Below, in pieces: positions 37,395 through 46,026 of a stretch of DNA of 64,000 nucleotides. This DNA comes from Lacihabitans sp. CS3-21. Its GTDB lineage: Bacteria > Bacteroidota > Bacteroidia > Cytophagales > Spirosomataceae. How positions within the stretch are numbered: the first letter of the stretch is position 1; the number at the start of each line of letters is the position of its first letter. Both the position numbers and the translations under genes were made by a program. The notes under the pieces are model-generated. The model worked only from the letters and a program-made list of their open reading frames with translations, was not told the DNA's origin and searched no databases. The stretch covers positions 302,591 to 366,590 of the forward strand of contig NZ_RJUD01000097.1 of the NCBI RefSeq assembly GCF_024343675.1. The letters run 5' to 3'.

Positions 37395-38819
37395 ATGGAA
37401 AATATCGATGATATTTACAAGTATGCCGACAGCGAGCAAGATGAATTTAGAAATACACTTGCCACTGTGGACAAAGACGGAAAAAGAATTTGGCTTTATC
37501 CAAAAATGCCCAAAGGAGCTTTCTTCAACAAACGCATAATTGCTACAATCGTATTCTTGGCGGTATTTTTATCTGCTCCATTTATTAAAATAAACGGTCT
37601 TCCGCTGATTATGATGAATATTTTCGAAAGGAAATTTGCCATCTTCGGCCAACTTTTCCTTCCACAAGATTTTATCATCTTTGGTTTAGGCATGATCACC
37701 TTTGTAGTTTTTATCATTCTGTTTACGGTTACTTATGGTAGGATTTGGTGTGGATGGTTATGTCCTCAAACGGTATTTATGGAAATGATTTTCCGCCCAA
37801 TAGAGGTTTGGTTAGAAGGCGAAGGCCGCACACAAAAGAAATTTGACGAAGCAACTTGGGACTTTAACAAAGCGTGGAGAAAAACACTCAAGCACGTTAT
37901 TTACATTGCTTTTTCTACTGTTATTGCCCACTTTACCATGGCTTATTTGATTGGTATAGAGGGAGTAAAGGAAATAATTACTAAACCCCCAACAGAAAAT
38001 CTTTCGGGTTTTATTGGCCTAGTGGTTTTTACAGGTTTGTTCTATTTTGTTTTTGCAAAACTTCGTGAGCAAGTTTGCGTAGCCATTTGTCCTTATGGCC
38101 GTCTGCAAGGCGTATTAGTTACCAAAGATACGATGACGATCATTTATGACGAAGTTAGGGGTGAGCCAAGAGCCAGAATTTCGAAAAAAGATGTACCAAC
38201 AGAGGCAAAAAAAGGAGATTGTATTGACTGTGGACTTTGTGTTCAAGTTTGCCCTACCGGTATCGATATTCGCAATGGTATTCAACTGGAATGTGTCAAC
38301 TGCACTGCCTGTATAGATGTATGTGATGAGGTTATGGTGAAAGTTGACAGACCTAAAGGATTGATAAGGTATGCTTCGGTAGATACCATTAAAAACAATG
38401 TACCATTTAAGTTTACGATCAGAACTTTAGCTTATACCTTGGTATTGGCGGCTTTGGTTTCTGTGGTAGGTATATTGCTGGTCAACAGAAGTTCGGTAGA
38501 AACTACGCTCATGCGTGTTCCTGGGCAACTTTACCAAGAAAATGGCGACAAAATCACGAATTTGTATAATGCTCAAATGGTAAACAAAACGAACACCGAC
38601 AAAGTGCTGAATATTACCATCAAAGAACAAGGTGCTACGTTGAAGTTTATTGGGCAAAATCCAATAAAAATAAAGGCCGGCTCAAAAGCCGAAGTGGTGT
38701 TTTTTGTGGAATTTCCAAAAGACAAAATTACCAAAAGGTCAACGCCAATCAAGATCCAAATTATGGAAAATGATAAACAATTAGAGGAAGCCAAAACAAA
38801 TTTTCAAGGACCTAATTGA
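37395..38819 (+). CDS. ccoG: CcoG (FixG/RdxA) cbb3 oxidase assembly protein
   Basis: 474 residues with helices near 38-60, 85-110, 155-178 and 200-220, then two ferredoxin-type clusters (CIDCGLCVQVCP near 276-287 and CVNCTACIDVCD near 302-313). A further helix near 340-360 carries a periplasmic Ig-like C-terminal domain (FixG_C, about 375-474). It is thought to reduce copper for insertion into the oxidase. Segments GRIWCGWLCPQTVFME and VCVAICPYGRLQG are typical of the family. Confidence 0.95.
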   Translation: MENIDDIYKYADSEQDEFRNTLATVDKDGKRIWLYPKMPKGAFFNKRIIATIVFLAVFLSAPFIKINGLPLIMMNIFERKFAIFGQLFLPQDFIIFGLGMITFVVFIILFTVTYGRIWCGWLCPQTVFMEMIFRPIEVWLEGEGRTQKKFDEATWDFNKAWRKTLKHVIYIAFSTVIAHFTMAYLIGIEGVKEIITKPPTENLSGFIGLVVFTGLFYFVFAKLREQVCVAICPYGRLQGVLVTKDTMTIIYDEVRGEPRARISKKDVPTEAKKGDCIDCGLCVQVCPTGIDIRNGIQLECVNCTACIDVCDEVMVKVDRPKGLIRYASVDTIKNNVPFKFTIRTLAYTLVLAALVSVVGILLVNRSSVETTLMRVPGQLYQENGDKITNLYNAQMVNKTNTDKVLNITIKEQGATLKFIGQNPIKIKAGSKAEVVFFVEFPKDKITKRSTPIKIQIMENDKQLEEAKTNFQGPN

Positions 38820-38843
38820 TTAACAATATAAATTTTTAAAGCT

Positions 38844-39281
38844 ATGAACTGGGGACACAAAATCGGACTCGTTTATGTAGGATTCGTTGTTTTTATGCTC
38901 ACATTGGTTGTTTTGTGCATAAAACAAAAAGATATTTTTTTGGTAACAGAAAATTATTACAGCGACGAATTGGCGTATGAAACTCGCATTCAGAAAGTGA
39001 AAAATGCCAATGCATTGGGCAAAGATTTGCAAATTTTGGTAAAAGATGACGTAGATAGCGTCTACTTAGATTTGACAAAACAATCTATTGGCTCTACCGG
39101 ATCTGTGGTTTTTTACAGACCTTCTAGTGAAAAAATGGACTACAAAATTCCGATGAATTTAGACTACAACGGCCAACAAAAAATATATACAGGCAAACTG
39201 GCCGATGGCCTTTGGACTGTAAAATTGGAGTGGGAAAAAGCTGGTCAGGAATACTACAAAGAAGAAAAAATACAATTGTAA
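38844..39281 (+). CDS. ccoH: CcoH (FixH) cbb3 oxidase assembly protein
   Basis: 145 residues. One N-terminal helix (IGLVYVGFVVFMLTLVVLCI, about 6-25) and a soluble C-terminal beta domain (SIGSTGSVVFYRPSSEKMD, LADGLWTVKLEWEKAGQEYY) match FixH. The segment VTENYYSDELAYETRIQ just after the helix is the family hallmark. It supports oxidase assembly. It starts 24 bases after ccoG and stops 3 bases before the next gene. Confidence 0.9.
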   Translation: MNWGHKIGLVYVGFVVFMLTLVVLCIKQKDIFLVTENYYSDELAYETRIQKVKNANALGKDLQILVKDDVDSVYLDLTKQSIGSTGSVVFYRPSSEKMDYKIPMNLDYNGQQKIYTGKLADGLWTVKLEWEKAGQEYYKEEKIQL

Positions 39282-39284
39282 GCC

Positions 39285-39986
39285 ATGCTTTGGTCAGCTT
39301 TTTTGTTGGGTTTGGTTGGTAGTTTGCATTGCGTAGGCATGTGCGGACCTCTTACTTTGTTGTTGCCCAATGATGGTCAGTTTTCTTCGAAATTCGTTTT
39401 TGGGAGAATTTCTTATAACCTAGGTAGAGTAGTTACCTACTCAATATTGGGTGCTATGGCAGGTTTTTTTGGCGAAAAAGTAAGCTTTTTTATTAGTCAA
39501 AAAACGCTCTCCATAATTTTCGGAATTTTGGTGTTGGCTTATGTACTGTTGCCTTTTGCTTTTAAGAATAAAATCTCTAATCCAAATATACTCTATCGTT
39601 TTTCAAGTATGTTGAAAGGTGCTTTTGCAAAGTTATTTAAAAGCAAATCTTTTCTCGCTCAGTTTTCTTTCGGATTGGTAAATGGACTATTGCCTTGCGG
39701 AATGGTTTATGTGGCTTTGGCAGGGGCTTTTTTGGCGACTAATTGGTCAGATGCAGCCTTGACAATGATGCTCTTTGGTTTAGGAACAATTCCACTTATG
39801 CTGCCAGTTAGCCTAGGAATGAGCCAAATCAGGAAGATTTTAGGATCACATTTTAAAACTATAATAACTTATGCGTATGTTTTACTTGGTGCTTGGCTTA
39901 TTTTTAGAGGCATGGATTACGATATTCAAAGTCTTTATACAGCTCCAGGACAAGAGTTAAGTACCGATTGTGTGACAATTCACTAA
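39285..39986 (+). CDS. SafE/UreH-like membrane protein of the cbb3 cluster
   Basis: 233 residues with about six hydrophobic helices. The N-terminal SLHCVGMCGPLTLLLP carries a His-Cys-Cys set that recurs in this transporter group; another GLLPCGMVYVALAGAF follows near residue 140. Members sit beside cbb3 genes in many Bacteroidota and are annotated as sulfite exporter TauE/SafE-like. A copper-handling role is suspected from the Cys/His motifs and gene neighbours, but the substrate is unknown. The P-type ATPase CcoI and CcoS are not in the window. Confidence 0.82.
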   Translation: MLWSAFLLGLVGSLHCVGMCGPLTLLLPNDGQFSSKFVFGRISYNLGRVVTYSILGAMAGFFGEKVSFFISQKTLSIIFGILVLAYVLLPFAFKNKISNPNILYRFSSMLKGAFAKLFKSKSFLAQFSFGLVNGLLPCGMVYVALAGAFLATNWSDAALTMMLFGLGTIPLMLPVSLGMSQIRKILGSHFKTIITYAYVLLGAWLIFRGMDYDIQSLYTAPGQELSTDCVTIH

Positions 39987-39989
39987 AAC

Positions 39990-40018
39990 AAAAAAAGGAG
40001 CGGAAAGCTCCTTTTTTT
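39990..40018. terminator. Terminator ending the cbb3 operon
   Basis: AAAAAAAGGAGC / GCTCCTTTTTTT with a GGAAA loop, 4 bases past the stop codon. The mirrored A and T runs make it work in both directions, serving the convergent minus-strand gene as well. Confidence 0.88.
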
Positions 40019-40039
40019 AAATTCTATGTCAATCGGACA

Positions 40040-40552
40040 TTATATTGTTGAAGCAGTGTCTGTAGGAGTAGTTATCGGGGCCGGAATTACTTCCGCAGGA
40101 ACTACAGGCTCTACTCTTTTAGGTAAAAACAACACATCTATAATGAAATACTTAGTGTCACCATTCCATGGGAATTTTACAAATTTTTCATGATAAACTA
40201 AGGTTACTCTTTCCCCCGAAGATAAGGCTGTTTTAAGTTTAGCAACTACAGAGTCTTCTTTGGCAGAAAAATCCCAATATCTTGGGGTCAGCGTTCCTGT
40301 TTCGCCAGAATAGCCGCCTTCATTTAACACACCTTCATTTGTTTTGAAGATATAACCTCTTTCACTGAGTTTTGAAATTGTTCCTGCTCTTTCTCCAGAG
40401 GAGAAATAACCAGTGCTTATGTACCAGCCCACCAGAGCCAGAATTAATAGGATGATGATGAGAATTAATTTTTTCACTTGTTTTGATTTATTTTTCACAA
40501 AACAAGGAAAAAAAAAGCGAAATTTCCAATTATTTACATCTTTTAATTCCAT
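40040..40552 (-). CDS. Membrane-anchored hypothetical protein
   Basis: 170 residues with one helix at about 30-47 (LILIIILLILALVGWYI) and an extracytoplasmic part with GYSGETGTLTPRYWDFSAKEDSVV and GERVTLVYHEKFVKFPW. The C-terminus is Pro/Ala/Thr-rich. Similar proteins occur in many Bacteroidota; no function is known. The first about 25 residues (aromatic and basic) may not be translated, as an in-frame GTG next to the helix (VKKLILII) would give a more usual N-terminus. Confidence 0.6.
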   Translation of the reverse strand: MELKDVNNWKFRFFFPCFVKNKSKQVKKLILIIILLILALVGWYISTGYFSSGERAGTISKLSERGYIFKTNEGVLNEGGYSGETGTLTPRYWDFSAKEDSVVAKLKTALSSGERVTLVYHEKFVKFPWNGDTKYFIIDVLFLPKRVEPVVPAEVIPAPITTPTDTASTI

Positions 40553-40793
40553 TTTGTCATGAGCACAAATATCTTGATTTGAATTTTCCTAAAGAATTAT
40601 TGGCAAGGATAATTTACTTAAATTGAATGGTTTAATTTTTATTTTGCCTACAGTTATGTATCGTTGAGCTACTAATTGGTAAATGTTATTCTTAAATAAA
40701 AAATATTAACCAATTATAAATCAAAAGTGATATTTCTCACAAAGAATTTGGATTGGTTTGATGATTTTTGTTGAAAATTTAAACAATCAAATT

Positions 40794-41096
40794 ATGGGAT
40801 TTTTTAGCAGTTTATTTGGTGGAGGTAATAAAGTAGAAATAAAGCAGATTATTGAAAATGGTGCAATAATAATTGATGTGAGGACGCCAGCTGAATTTGC
40901 TGGAGGCCATGTGAAAGGATCGGTGAATATTCCTTTAGATAAAATTCAAGGCAATATCAGTAAAATTAAAGGCTATAAAAAACCAATAGTCGTTTGTTGT
41001 GCATCAGGAATGCGGAGTTCCAATGCTAAAAGGATACTGATAAAAAATGGATTGGAAGATGTTTACGATGGTGGCAGCTGGATGTCAATAGGTTGA
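40794..41096 (+). CDS. Rhodanese-like domain protein
   Basis: 100 residues: a short hydrophobic start (MGFFSSLFGG), then a full single rhodanese domain (IIDVRTPAEFAGGHVKGSVNIPLDKI, PIVVCCASGMRSSNAKRILIKNGLEDVYDGGSW). The active-site loop is CCASGMRS, with the catalytic Cys followed by Ala-Ser-Gly. It would carry sulfur as a persulfide. The ATG is preferred over an upstream in-frame TTG at 40758. It is monocistronic, with its own terminator. Confidence 0.9.
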   Translation: MGFFSSLFGGGNKVEIKQIIENGAIIIDVRTPAEFAGGHVKGSVNIPLDKIQGNISKIKGYKKPIVVCCASGMRSSNAKRILIKNGLEDVYDGGSWMSIG

Positions 41097-41131
41097 TTAT
41101 ATTTTGAGGTTTGTTTTTCAGAAAAAAAAAT

Positions 41132-41168
41132 AGCCTTTGTGAATTTATCATTCAAAAGGCTCTTTTTT
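41132..41168 (+). terminator. Terminator of the rhodanese gene
   Basis: AGCCTTTgTGAAT pairs with ATTCAAAAGGCT apart from one bulged G, followed by CTTTTTTCT. It begins 36 bases after the stop. Confidence 0.75.
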
Positions 41169-41421
41169 CTGAAACCAAGATTCAGTTTGTTGATGAAGTG
41201 TAATTCACAGCACAAAATTAAATAGTAGGAGTCTCAAAACAAACCTTTTTTGCGAAAATTCGCTAAATTGAGATAGTTTATTGATAAATATCAAGTATTC
41301 ATCGACCAAACAAAAATGCCTCATGATTTCAGTACCCTTAGCTTTGGCTATTGGAATTAAGTCTCACAATAGAATAAACTGGGGATTTTTAGTTCTATGA
41401 GATACTGGTTCGTGAGCAAAT

Positions 41422-41452
41422 AAAAAAGCCGACTCATTTCTGAATCGGCTTT
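41422..41452 (-). terminator. Terminator of the truncated tRNA-Thr
   Basis: Read on the minus strand, a 12-bp stem (AAAGCCGATTCA / TGAGTCGGCTTT, one G-U pair) with a GAAA loop is followed by TTTATTTG. It lies directly after the tRNA 3' end, the expected place for the original tRNA transcript terminator. Confidence 0.75.
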
Positions 41453-41453
41453 G

Positions 41454-41501
41454 AGCCTCTTATCGGGATCGAACCAATGACCTACTGATTACAAATCAGT
41501 T
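41454..41501 (-). pseudogene. tRNA-Thr(TGT) 3' fragment, probable integration scar (att site)
   Basis: On the minus strand the sequence gives an anticodon arm (ACTGA, loop TTTGTAA with anticodon TGT, TCAGT), variable bases AGGTC, a T arm (ATTGG, TTCGATC, CCGAT), the acceptor 3' strand AAGAGGC and discriminator T. The D arm and 5' acceptor strand are absent: upstream of the anticodon arm the sequence is unrelated AT-rich DNA. This is the usual footprint of a tyrosine-recombinase element integrated into the 3' half of a tRNA gene. The intact gene should lie at the other end of the element, to the right. Confidence 0.8.
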
Positions 41502-41658
41502 ATTTTTAGTTTTCAGTATCTTTTGATGTTTATTAATTTTTATCATAAAGTATTGTTTTTCAGTTATTTGATGTTTTTGTTTTTACCCTGCTATTTTTAT
41601 TTCTTTGAAAAATTACTGCTTTTGTTTTGCACATTTAAATTAAAGCAGTACTAAAAAT

Positions 41659-43035
41659 ATGGCAACGTCTAAAATATATTTGGATACTAGGAGAATGATA
41701 TATGGGTTTGGTATCAGCAAAATATTGGTCATTCATGATCGGTCCCAAAGAATGTACTCTACAGGTATAAAAAATTAAAGAGGATGATTTTAGGAAGTTT
41801 CAGTCGCTGGTTACAGAAGATGGTTTAACTGGTAAAGTGAAAAATGAGGAGACAATTTACCTCTTCAAAATCTTTTATCGAAAGGCATTTTTGGTAAAAC
41901 AGAACTTGAAGGTTATTTACCTAGGTCAAAGAGTATAATTTCTGAGTTGGGGTCAGACTTCACTTTCGAAAAATTTAAGTATCGGTTTGATAATTTCGAA
42001 AGTATCCCGAAATCTTCTAATCCAATTAGAATGGGCGTATTTTCTTATTTAGAAGATTATGTAGATATAATGAAAAAGGAAGATAGGATTGGCAGAGCCA
42101 ACGCATATCGTTCCGCAACGAACTCAATAAAACGCTTCGTTGCAGAAATGCCAAAATCGAATCGAAATGAGCTTAATTTACCTATTTTTAATGGCAATAA
42201 TTCTATTGAAATACCTTTCGATATTGTAACTGATACCTTCTTGCAAGATTACGAGAATTCGATGCTTCAGAGTGGTAAAAAAGGCAAGTCCAAAGAAGGG
42301 GTTAATTCACCTGCAACTTTAACTAGTGCAGGTATAAATTTGAGGCAATTAAGATCCATCTTCAACGTGGCTAAATAAAACGGGATAACAAGCAATTATC
42401 CATTCGGTAAGGGATCGTATCAAATACCTGCTGCAAACAATACTAAGAAAGCATTATCTAAATCGGATATTCAAAAAATTCTAACATATCAAGCGAACGC
42501 TAAAACGCTAGAACAAAGAAGCCACGATTTATGGGTTTTTTCATATTTAGGAAATGGAATGAACCTTACCGATATCTGTCTTTTGAAAAAGGATGATTTT
42601 GACGAAAGAATCTAAACGATAAGGTTTGTGAGAAGTAAAACCAAAAGAACCAACAAAAAGAATCAAAAGTCTATAATTGTTTACTTAGAAGATCAACAGC
42701 AAGAGATTTTGAATCGATGGAAAGCAAAATCGGGTCCATTTCTGTTCGAATTTTTGAAATCAGACTTGAATGCCACTAAAATCAAATCTACAGTTTCTCA
42801 GATTATTCAAGTTACCAATAAGCATATTCGTGATATTGGTAAAAAACTTGAAATTTGGGATGACATAGCTACTTATAACGCTCGGCATTCTTTTGCAACT
42901 GTATTACTTCGAAGTGAGGCACCCATCGCTTTTATTACGAAATCGCTTGGACATTCTAACATTCAAACCACAGAAACTTACCTTGGGTCTTTTGAGGAAG
43001 AAAAGGTAAAGGAGTATTTGAAGGCTTTGAGGTGA
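41659..43035 (+). pseudogene. Decayed tyrosine recombinase/integrase (Bacteroidota CTn type)
   Basis: The reading frame starts MATSKIYLDTRRM, with HDRSQRMYSTGI near the start, the arm-binding domain typical of Bacteroidota integrases. It breaks near 41775 by frameshift, and stops in frame at 42376-42378 and again at 42613-42615. The pieces 41947-42378 (core-binding) and 42628-43035 (catalytic) otherwise align as one protein. Catalytic residues are still readable in the last part: ARHSFAT with its Arg, LGHSN with His, and the Tyr of TTETYLGSF. It sits 158 bases from the tRNA-Thr scar, so it probably mediated that integration before decaying. Confidence 0.88.
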
Positions 43036-43238
43036 TTTTATTTTAAATTTTTAATTAGAAGATTATAGAGATGATTAGTTACAACAATTTAGATGTAAAT
43101 ATTGGAAATCTATTAGCCAGCATAATCTGCTTGTCACTGTTAAATATTCTTTAATGGTTGCAGAAATTGTACCTCACTTTAAAAGTCATGAAATAATCGA
43201 GTACTGAAAATGCAATTTATGGTTTCTATAAAAAAAGG

Positions 43239-43259
43239 TCTGGCTCAATGTGAGCCAGA
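43239..43259. repeat. Short inverted repeat at the boundary of the truncated domain copy
   Basis: TCTGGCTCA / TGAGCCAGA, perfect 9-bp arms around a short loop, 11 bases before the 598-bp repeat begins. No T run follows. It may mark an end of a former mobile segment, but nothing else supports that. Confidence 0.5.
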
Positions 43260-43269
43260 ATGTCCAGTG

Positions 43270-43850
43270 AAGAAATCGCGATAAACGAAGGCCAAGAAAA
43301 CGTAAAAATCTTTGCCACTAAGAATGTAGGCATAGAAAAAGGCAGCCAGATCAACGCCTATCTTCACAGCCAGGCTAGTATAGACATCAAGCATGCAGAA
43401 ACCAGCAAAAAGACGACCATCAACGGTATTCTTATAGCGACCAAAATAAAATCGGGAAGCAATGTAGTACTCAAAGGACAACCAACCGACTGCAGCAACA
43501 TAGCAGCAGCCGCTACAAAAGAAGATAGTTTAATAGCCAAAACAGATGAAGCTGAAACAGAATCGATGGAAGAAATTAGCAAAGAACCAATTACCGAAAA
43601 GATAAGCTTCGGACCAAATCCTAGCTCAGAGTTCGTTAATATCAGCTTACCAAATATCAGTAAAATCACGAATGTGAAAATTGGCATCAGAGACACCCAA
43701 GGCAGACTGCTTAGCATCCAAGAGGCGGTCGTAAACCCAACCAAAATGGATCTACAAGTAGACCTCAGGAAATTCCAAGTTGGACTATATCTGATAGAAC
43801 TAAAAACCCCAAGCAACAAAAACACTATCAAAGTGCAGGTATTGAGGTAG
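43270..43850 (+). pseudogene. 5'-truncated copy of a T9SS sorting-domain gene
   Basis: The reading frame corresponds to the last about 190 residues of the 1038-residue HYR-repeat protein at 59.3-62.4 kb: from EITINEGQENVKIFATKNVG through the SFGPNPSSEFVNISLPN sorting domain to VQVLR. No signal peptide, promoter or ribosome site exists, and the ATG at 43260 is fortuitous, since homology starts 10 bases later. A secreted-substrate domain without export signal would be useless, so it is treated as a relic. Confidence 0.85.
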
Positions 43851-43867
43851 TATTAAGATTTATTAAA
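43270..43867 (+). repeat. 598-bp direct repeat, left copy
   Basis: This copy aligns without gaps to 61802-62399 at a constant offset of 18532 bases, with about 25 mismatches by eye (roughly 96% identity). The match runs past the stop codon into TATTAAGATTTATTAAA and stops there. The middle to end of the repeat is nearly identical while the first half has more changes. Confidence 0.88.
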
Positions 43868-43872
43868 TGTGA

Positions 43873-43906
43873 AACACTCTCTGAAGTTTCAGAGTGTGTT
43901 TTTTTT
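43873..43906 (+). terminator. Terminator after the truncated T9SS domain copy
   Basis: AACACTCTCTGAA pairs with TTCAGAGTGTGTT apart from one mismatch, followed by six T. The equivalent place after the intact copy also has a terminator, but with a different stem sequence. Confidence 0.75.
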
Positions 43907-44048
43907 ATAAATACTGAATTATATAAACTTTAGAACTTCGGTAAATAACATTTTATTATAGTTAGATTTTTTTTGATTAAATGGTATTCCATAATATAAC
44001 TGATTTTTCGTAAGTTGTTTTTACGACAAGTATCGTCTTCAGTCTCTG

Positions 44049-44079
44049 CTTGGTCAACGTAATTTTTCTATTAAATTTG
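44049..44079 (+). promoter_or_regulatory. Promoter of the glycan cluster (plus-strand arm)
   Basis: TTG at 44050-44052 and TAAATTTG at 44072-44079, spacer 19, matching the Bacteroidota consensus. The ATG is 31 bases downstream. Confidence 0.55.
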
Positions 44080-44110
44080 TAGCAAACTTTATACAAATTT
44101 TGTAAAGCTC

Positions 44111-46024
44111 ATGAATAAAATAAACAATTGGCTCACGCTTCTTACCATTCTATTTTTAACATTCCTAATTTACAGTAACCATTTCAAAAACGATTTTCAT
44201 TTTGATGATTCTCATACAATTGTTGATAATCTTTATATCAGAGATTTGAAAAACATACCAAGTTTTTTCAATAATGCACAGACCACCAGTACTTTACCAG
44301 CCAATCAAGCATACCGACCTGGACTTACAACGCTAAACGCTATAGATTTTTATTTAGCAGGAAAACCAACCCCTGAGTCTTTCATGTTTCATGTGAGTAT
44401 TTTTTTTTGGTTTCTTATTTTAGGGGTTTTATGTTATTTTATTTTTCTTTATTTATTACAAAAAAGCCTTGAAAATAAGCCAAACACCTACATTGCATTA
44501 TTTACAACTGCTTGGTTTTTGCTGCATTCGGGCAATGCCGAAACTATCAACTATATCATTGCTCGGTCTGACTCTTTTTCTACGCTTACCATCGCTTTGT
44601 CTTTCGTATTGTATTTATATTTTCCGAAAAGCCATAAATATTATCTTTATTTCATACCTGCTTTTCTTGGTTTTTTTGTAAAAGAATTGACCATGATGTT
44701 TATCCCACTTTTGGGTGTGTATAAATTGCTTTTTGAACAAAAACTTTCTGTAAAACAATGGTTTTCTGGCAAAATATTTACGGTTATTAAGCAAGTTGCC
44801 ATTCCTTTAGGGCTATCCATCGCTCTGTTTTTATTTTCACGCACAAAGACCCCTACTCACTGGGATTCTGGTGGAGCGAGTACACTTCAATATCTCTTCA
44901 CTCAACCCTTTGTTATGTTCCATTATGCTTATAACTTCGTTTTACCAATAAATTTGGTTGTAGATTCCGACTGGAATATTATTCCTTATACCGATGATAG
45001 AGTTTTAGCGGGTTTTTTGTTTGTGTTCGGACTTTTGTTTATTGCTTATAAATGTTCTTTTGATTTAAAAAATATGCCCATTACCTTCGGTATTTTGTGG
45101 TTTTTTATAGCATTATTGCCTACATCAAGTATCTTTTCCTTTGCCGAAGTGCTAAACGACCACCGTACTTTTTTTCCTTACATTGGTTTATTTATTGCTT
45201 GTGCAACATTTTTTAGAAACATCATCTTTGAGCATCTTTTATTAGAAAAATCAACTTCAAAATGGGTAATTATCACCATAAGTTTTATTTTTTTATCTCT
45301 TCATGGTTACGGTACTCGTCAGAGAAATAAGGTTTGGGCTACCGAAGAATCACTTTGGCAAGAATGTACTATCAAAGCTCCCAATAATGGACGTGGCTGG
45401 ATGAATTATGGTCTTGCTCTGATGCAAAAAGGAGATTATGCTAATGCGATAAACTGTTTCCAACGAACAATTACGATTTGGCCAGAATATGCCTATGGTT
45501 ATATCAATATGGGCATTGCAAAAGGTGCTTTAGGCGATAAAATTACTGCCGAAGCCAACTTCAAAAAAGCAATTGAGCTCAATCCGAATGTGCCTGAAGC
45601 ATACAATTATTATGCACAATTTTTGATGAATTCTGGAAGAAGGGATGAAGCAAAAGCATCGCTTGAAAAGGGTTTAAATTTAAGTCCGAGTCACCAAAGA
45701 TTGTTGGAAACACAACGTACTTTGCAAAGTACACCAAAAGATTTGGTGACGATGGCTAAAGCAAATCCAACACCCGAAAACTACCTTAATTTGAGTCTTC
45801 AGTATTATAATGCTGGTGATTTTCAGAAATGTCTTGATGCAGCCAACGAAGCCTTAAAACTACGTCCAGACTATGACCTTGCCTATAATAATATTTGTGC
45901 GGCTTATAATCGACTTGGAGATTTTGAAAAAGCGATTAATATTGGCGAAAAAGGTCTAAAAATCAACCCAAATAACCAACTTTTGAGGGGAAATCTTGCA
46001 GAAGCATATCAGAAGAAAAAATAA
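44111..46024 (+). CDS. TMTC-like GT-C membrane glycosyltransferase with TPR repeats
   Basis: 637 residues. An N-terminal helix is followed by a loop with FHFDDSHTIVDN, whose acidic pair matches the GT-C loop 1 DD motif. About ten more helices run to residue 410. Four or more TPR units follow (GWMNYGLALMQKGDYANAINCF, AYGYINMGIAKGALGDKITAEANFKKAI, then two near the C-terminus). This order (GT-C core, then TPRs) is that of eukaryotic TMTC O-mannosyltransferases, which use polyprenyl-phosphate mannose. In bacteria the sugar and acceptor are unknown. It starts an operon with the carbamoyltransferase. Confidence 0.78.
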   Translation: MNKINNWLTLLTILFLTFLIYSNHFKNDFHFDDSHTIVDNLYIRDLKNIPSFFNNAQTTSTLPANQAYRPGLTTLNAIDFYLAGKPTPESFMFHVSIFFWFLILGVLCYFIFLYLLQKSLENKPNTYIALFTTAWFLLHSGNAETINYIIARSDSFSTLTIALSFVLYLYFPKSHKYYLYFIPAFLGFFVKELTMMFIPLLGVYKLLFEQKLSVKQWFSGKIFTVIKQVAIPLGLSIALFLFSRTKTPTHWDSGGASTLQYLFTQPFVMFHYAYNFVLPINLVVDSDWNIIPYTDDRVLAGFLFVFGLLFIAYKCSFDLKNMPITFGILWFFIALLPTSSIFSFAEVLNDHRTFFPYIGLFIACATFFRNIIFEHLLLEKSTSKWVIITISFIFLSLHGYGTRQRNKVWATEESLWQECTIKAPNNGRGWMNYGLALMQKGDYANAINCFQRTITIWPEYAYGYINMGIAKGALGDKITAEANFKKAIELNPNVPEAYNYYAQFLMNSGRRDEAKASLEKGLNLSPSHQRLLETQRTLQSTPKDLVTMAKANPTPENYLNLSLQYYNAGDFQKCLDAANEALKLRPDYDLAYNNICAAYNRLGDFEKAINIGEKGLKINPNNQLLRGNLAEAYQKKK

Positions 46025-46026
46025 CC

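Noticed and set aside
41169..41421. Search for a second tRNA or RNA gene between the rhodanese gene and the tRNA scar
   Set aside because: Only AT-rich sequence with no cloverleaf or hairpin was seen.
41947..43035. Two separate integrase genes
   Set aside because: The pieces are consecutive parts of one recombinase split by stops and a shift.
43260..43850. Independent gene starting at the ATG at 43260
   Set aside because: Homology to the HYR-repeat gene starts 10 bases later and no export signal is encoded; it is a truncated copy.
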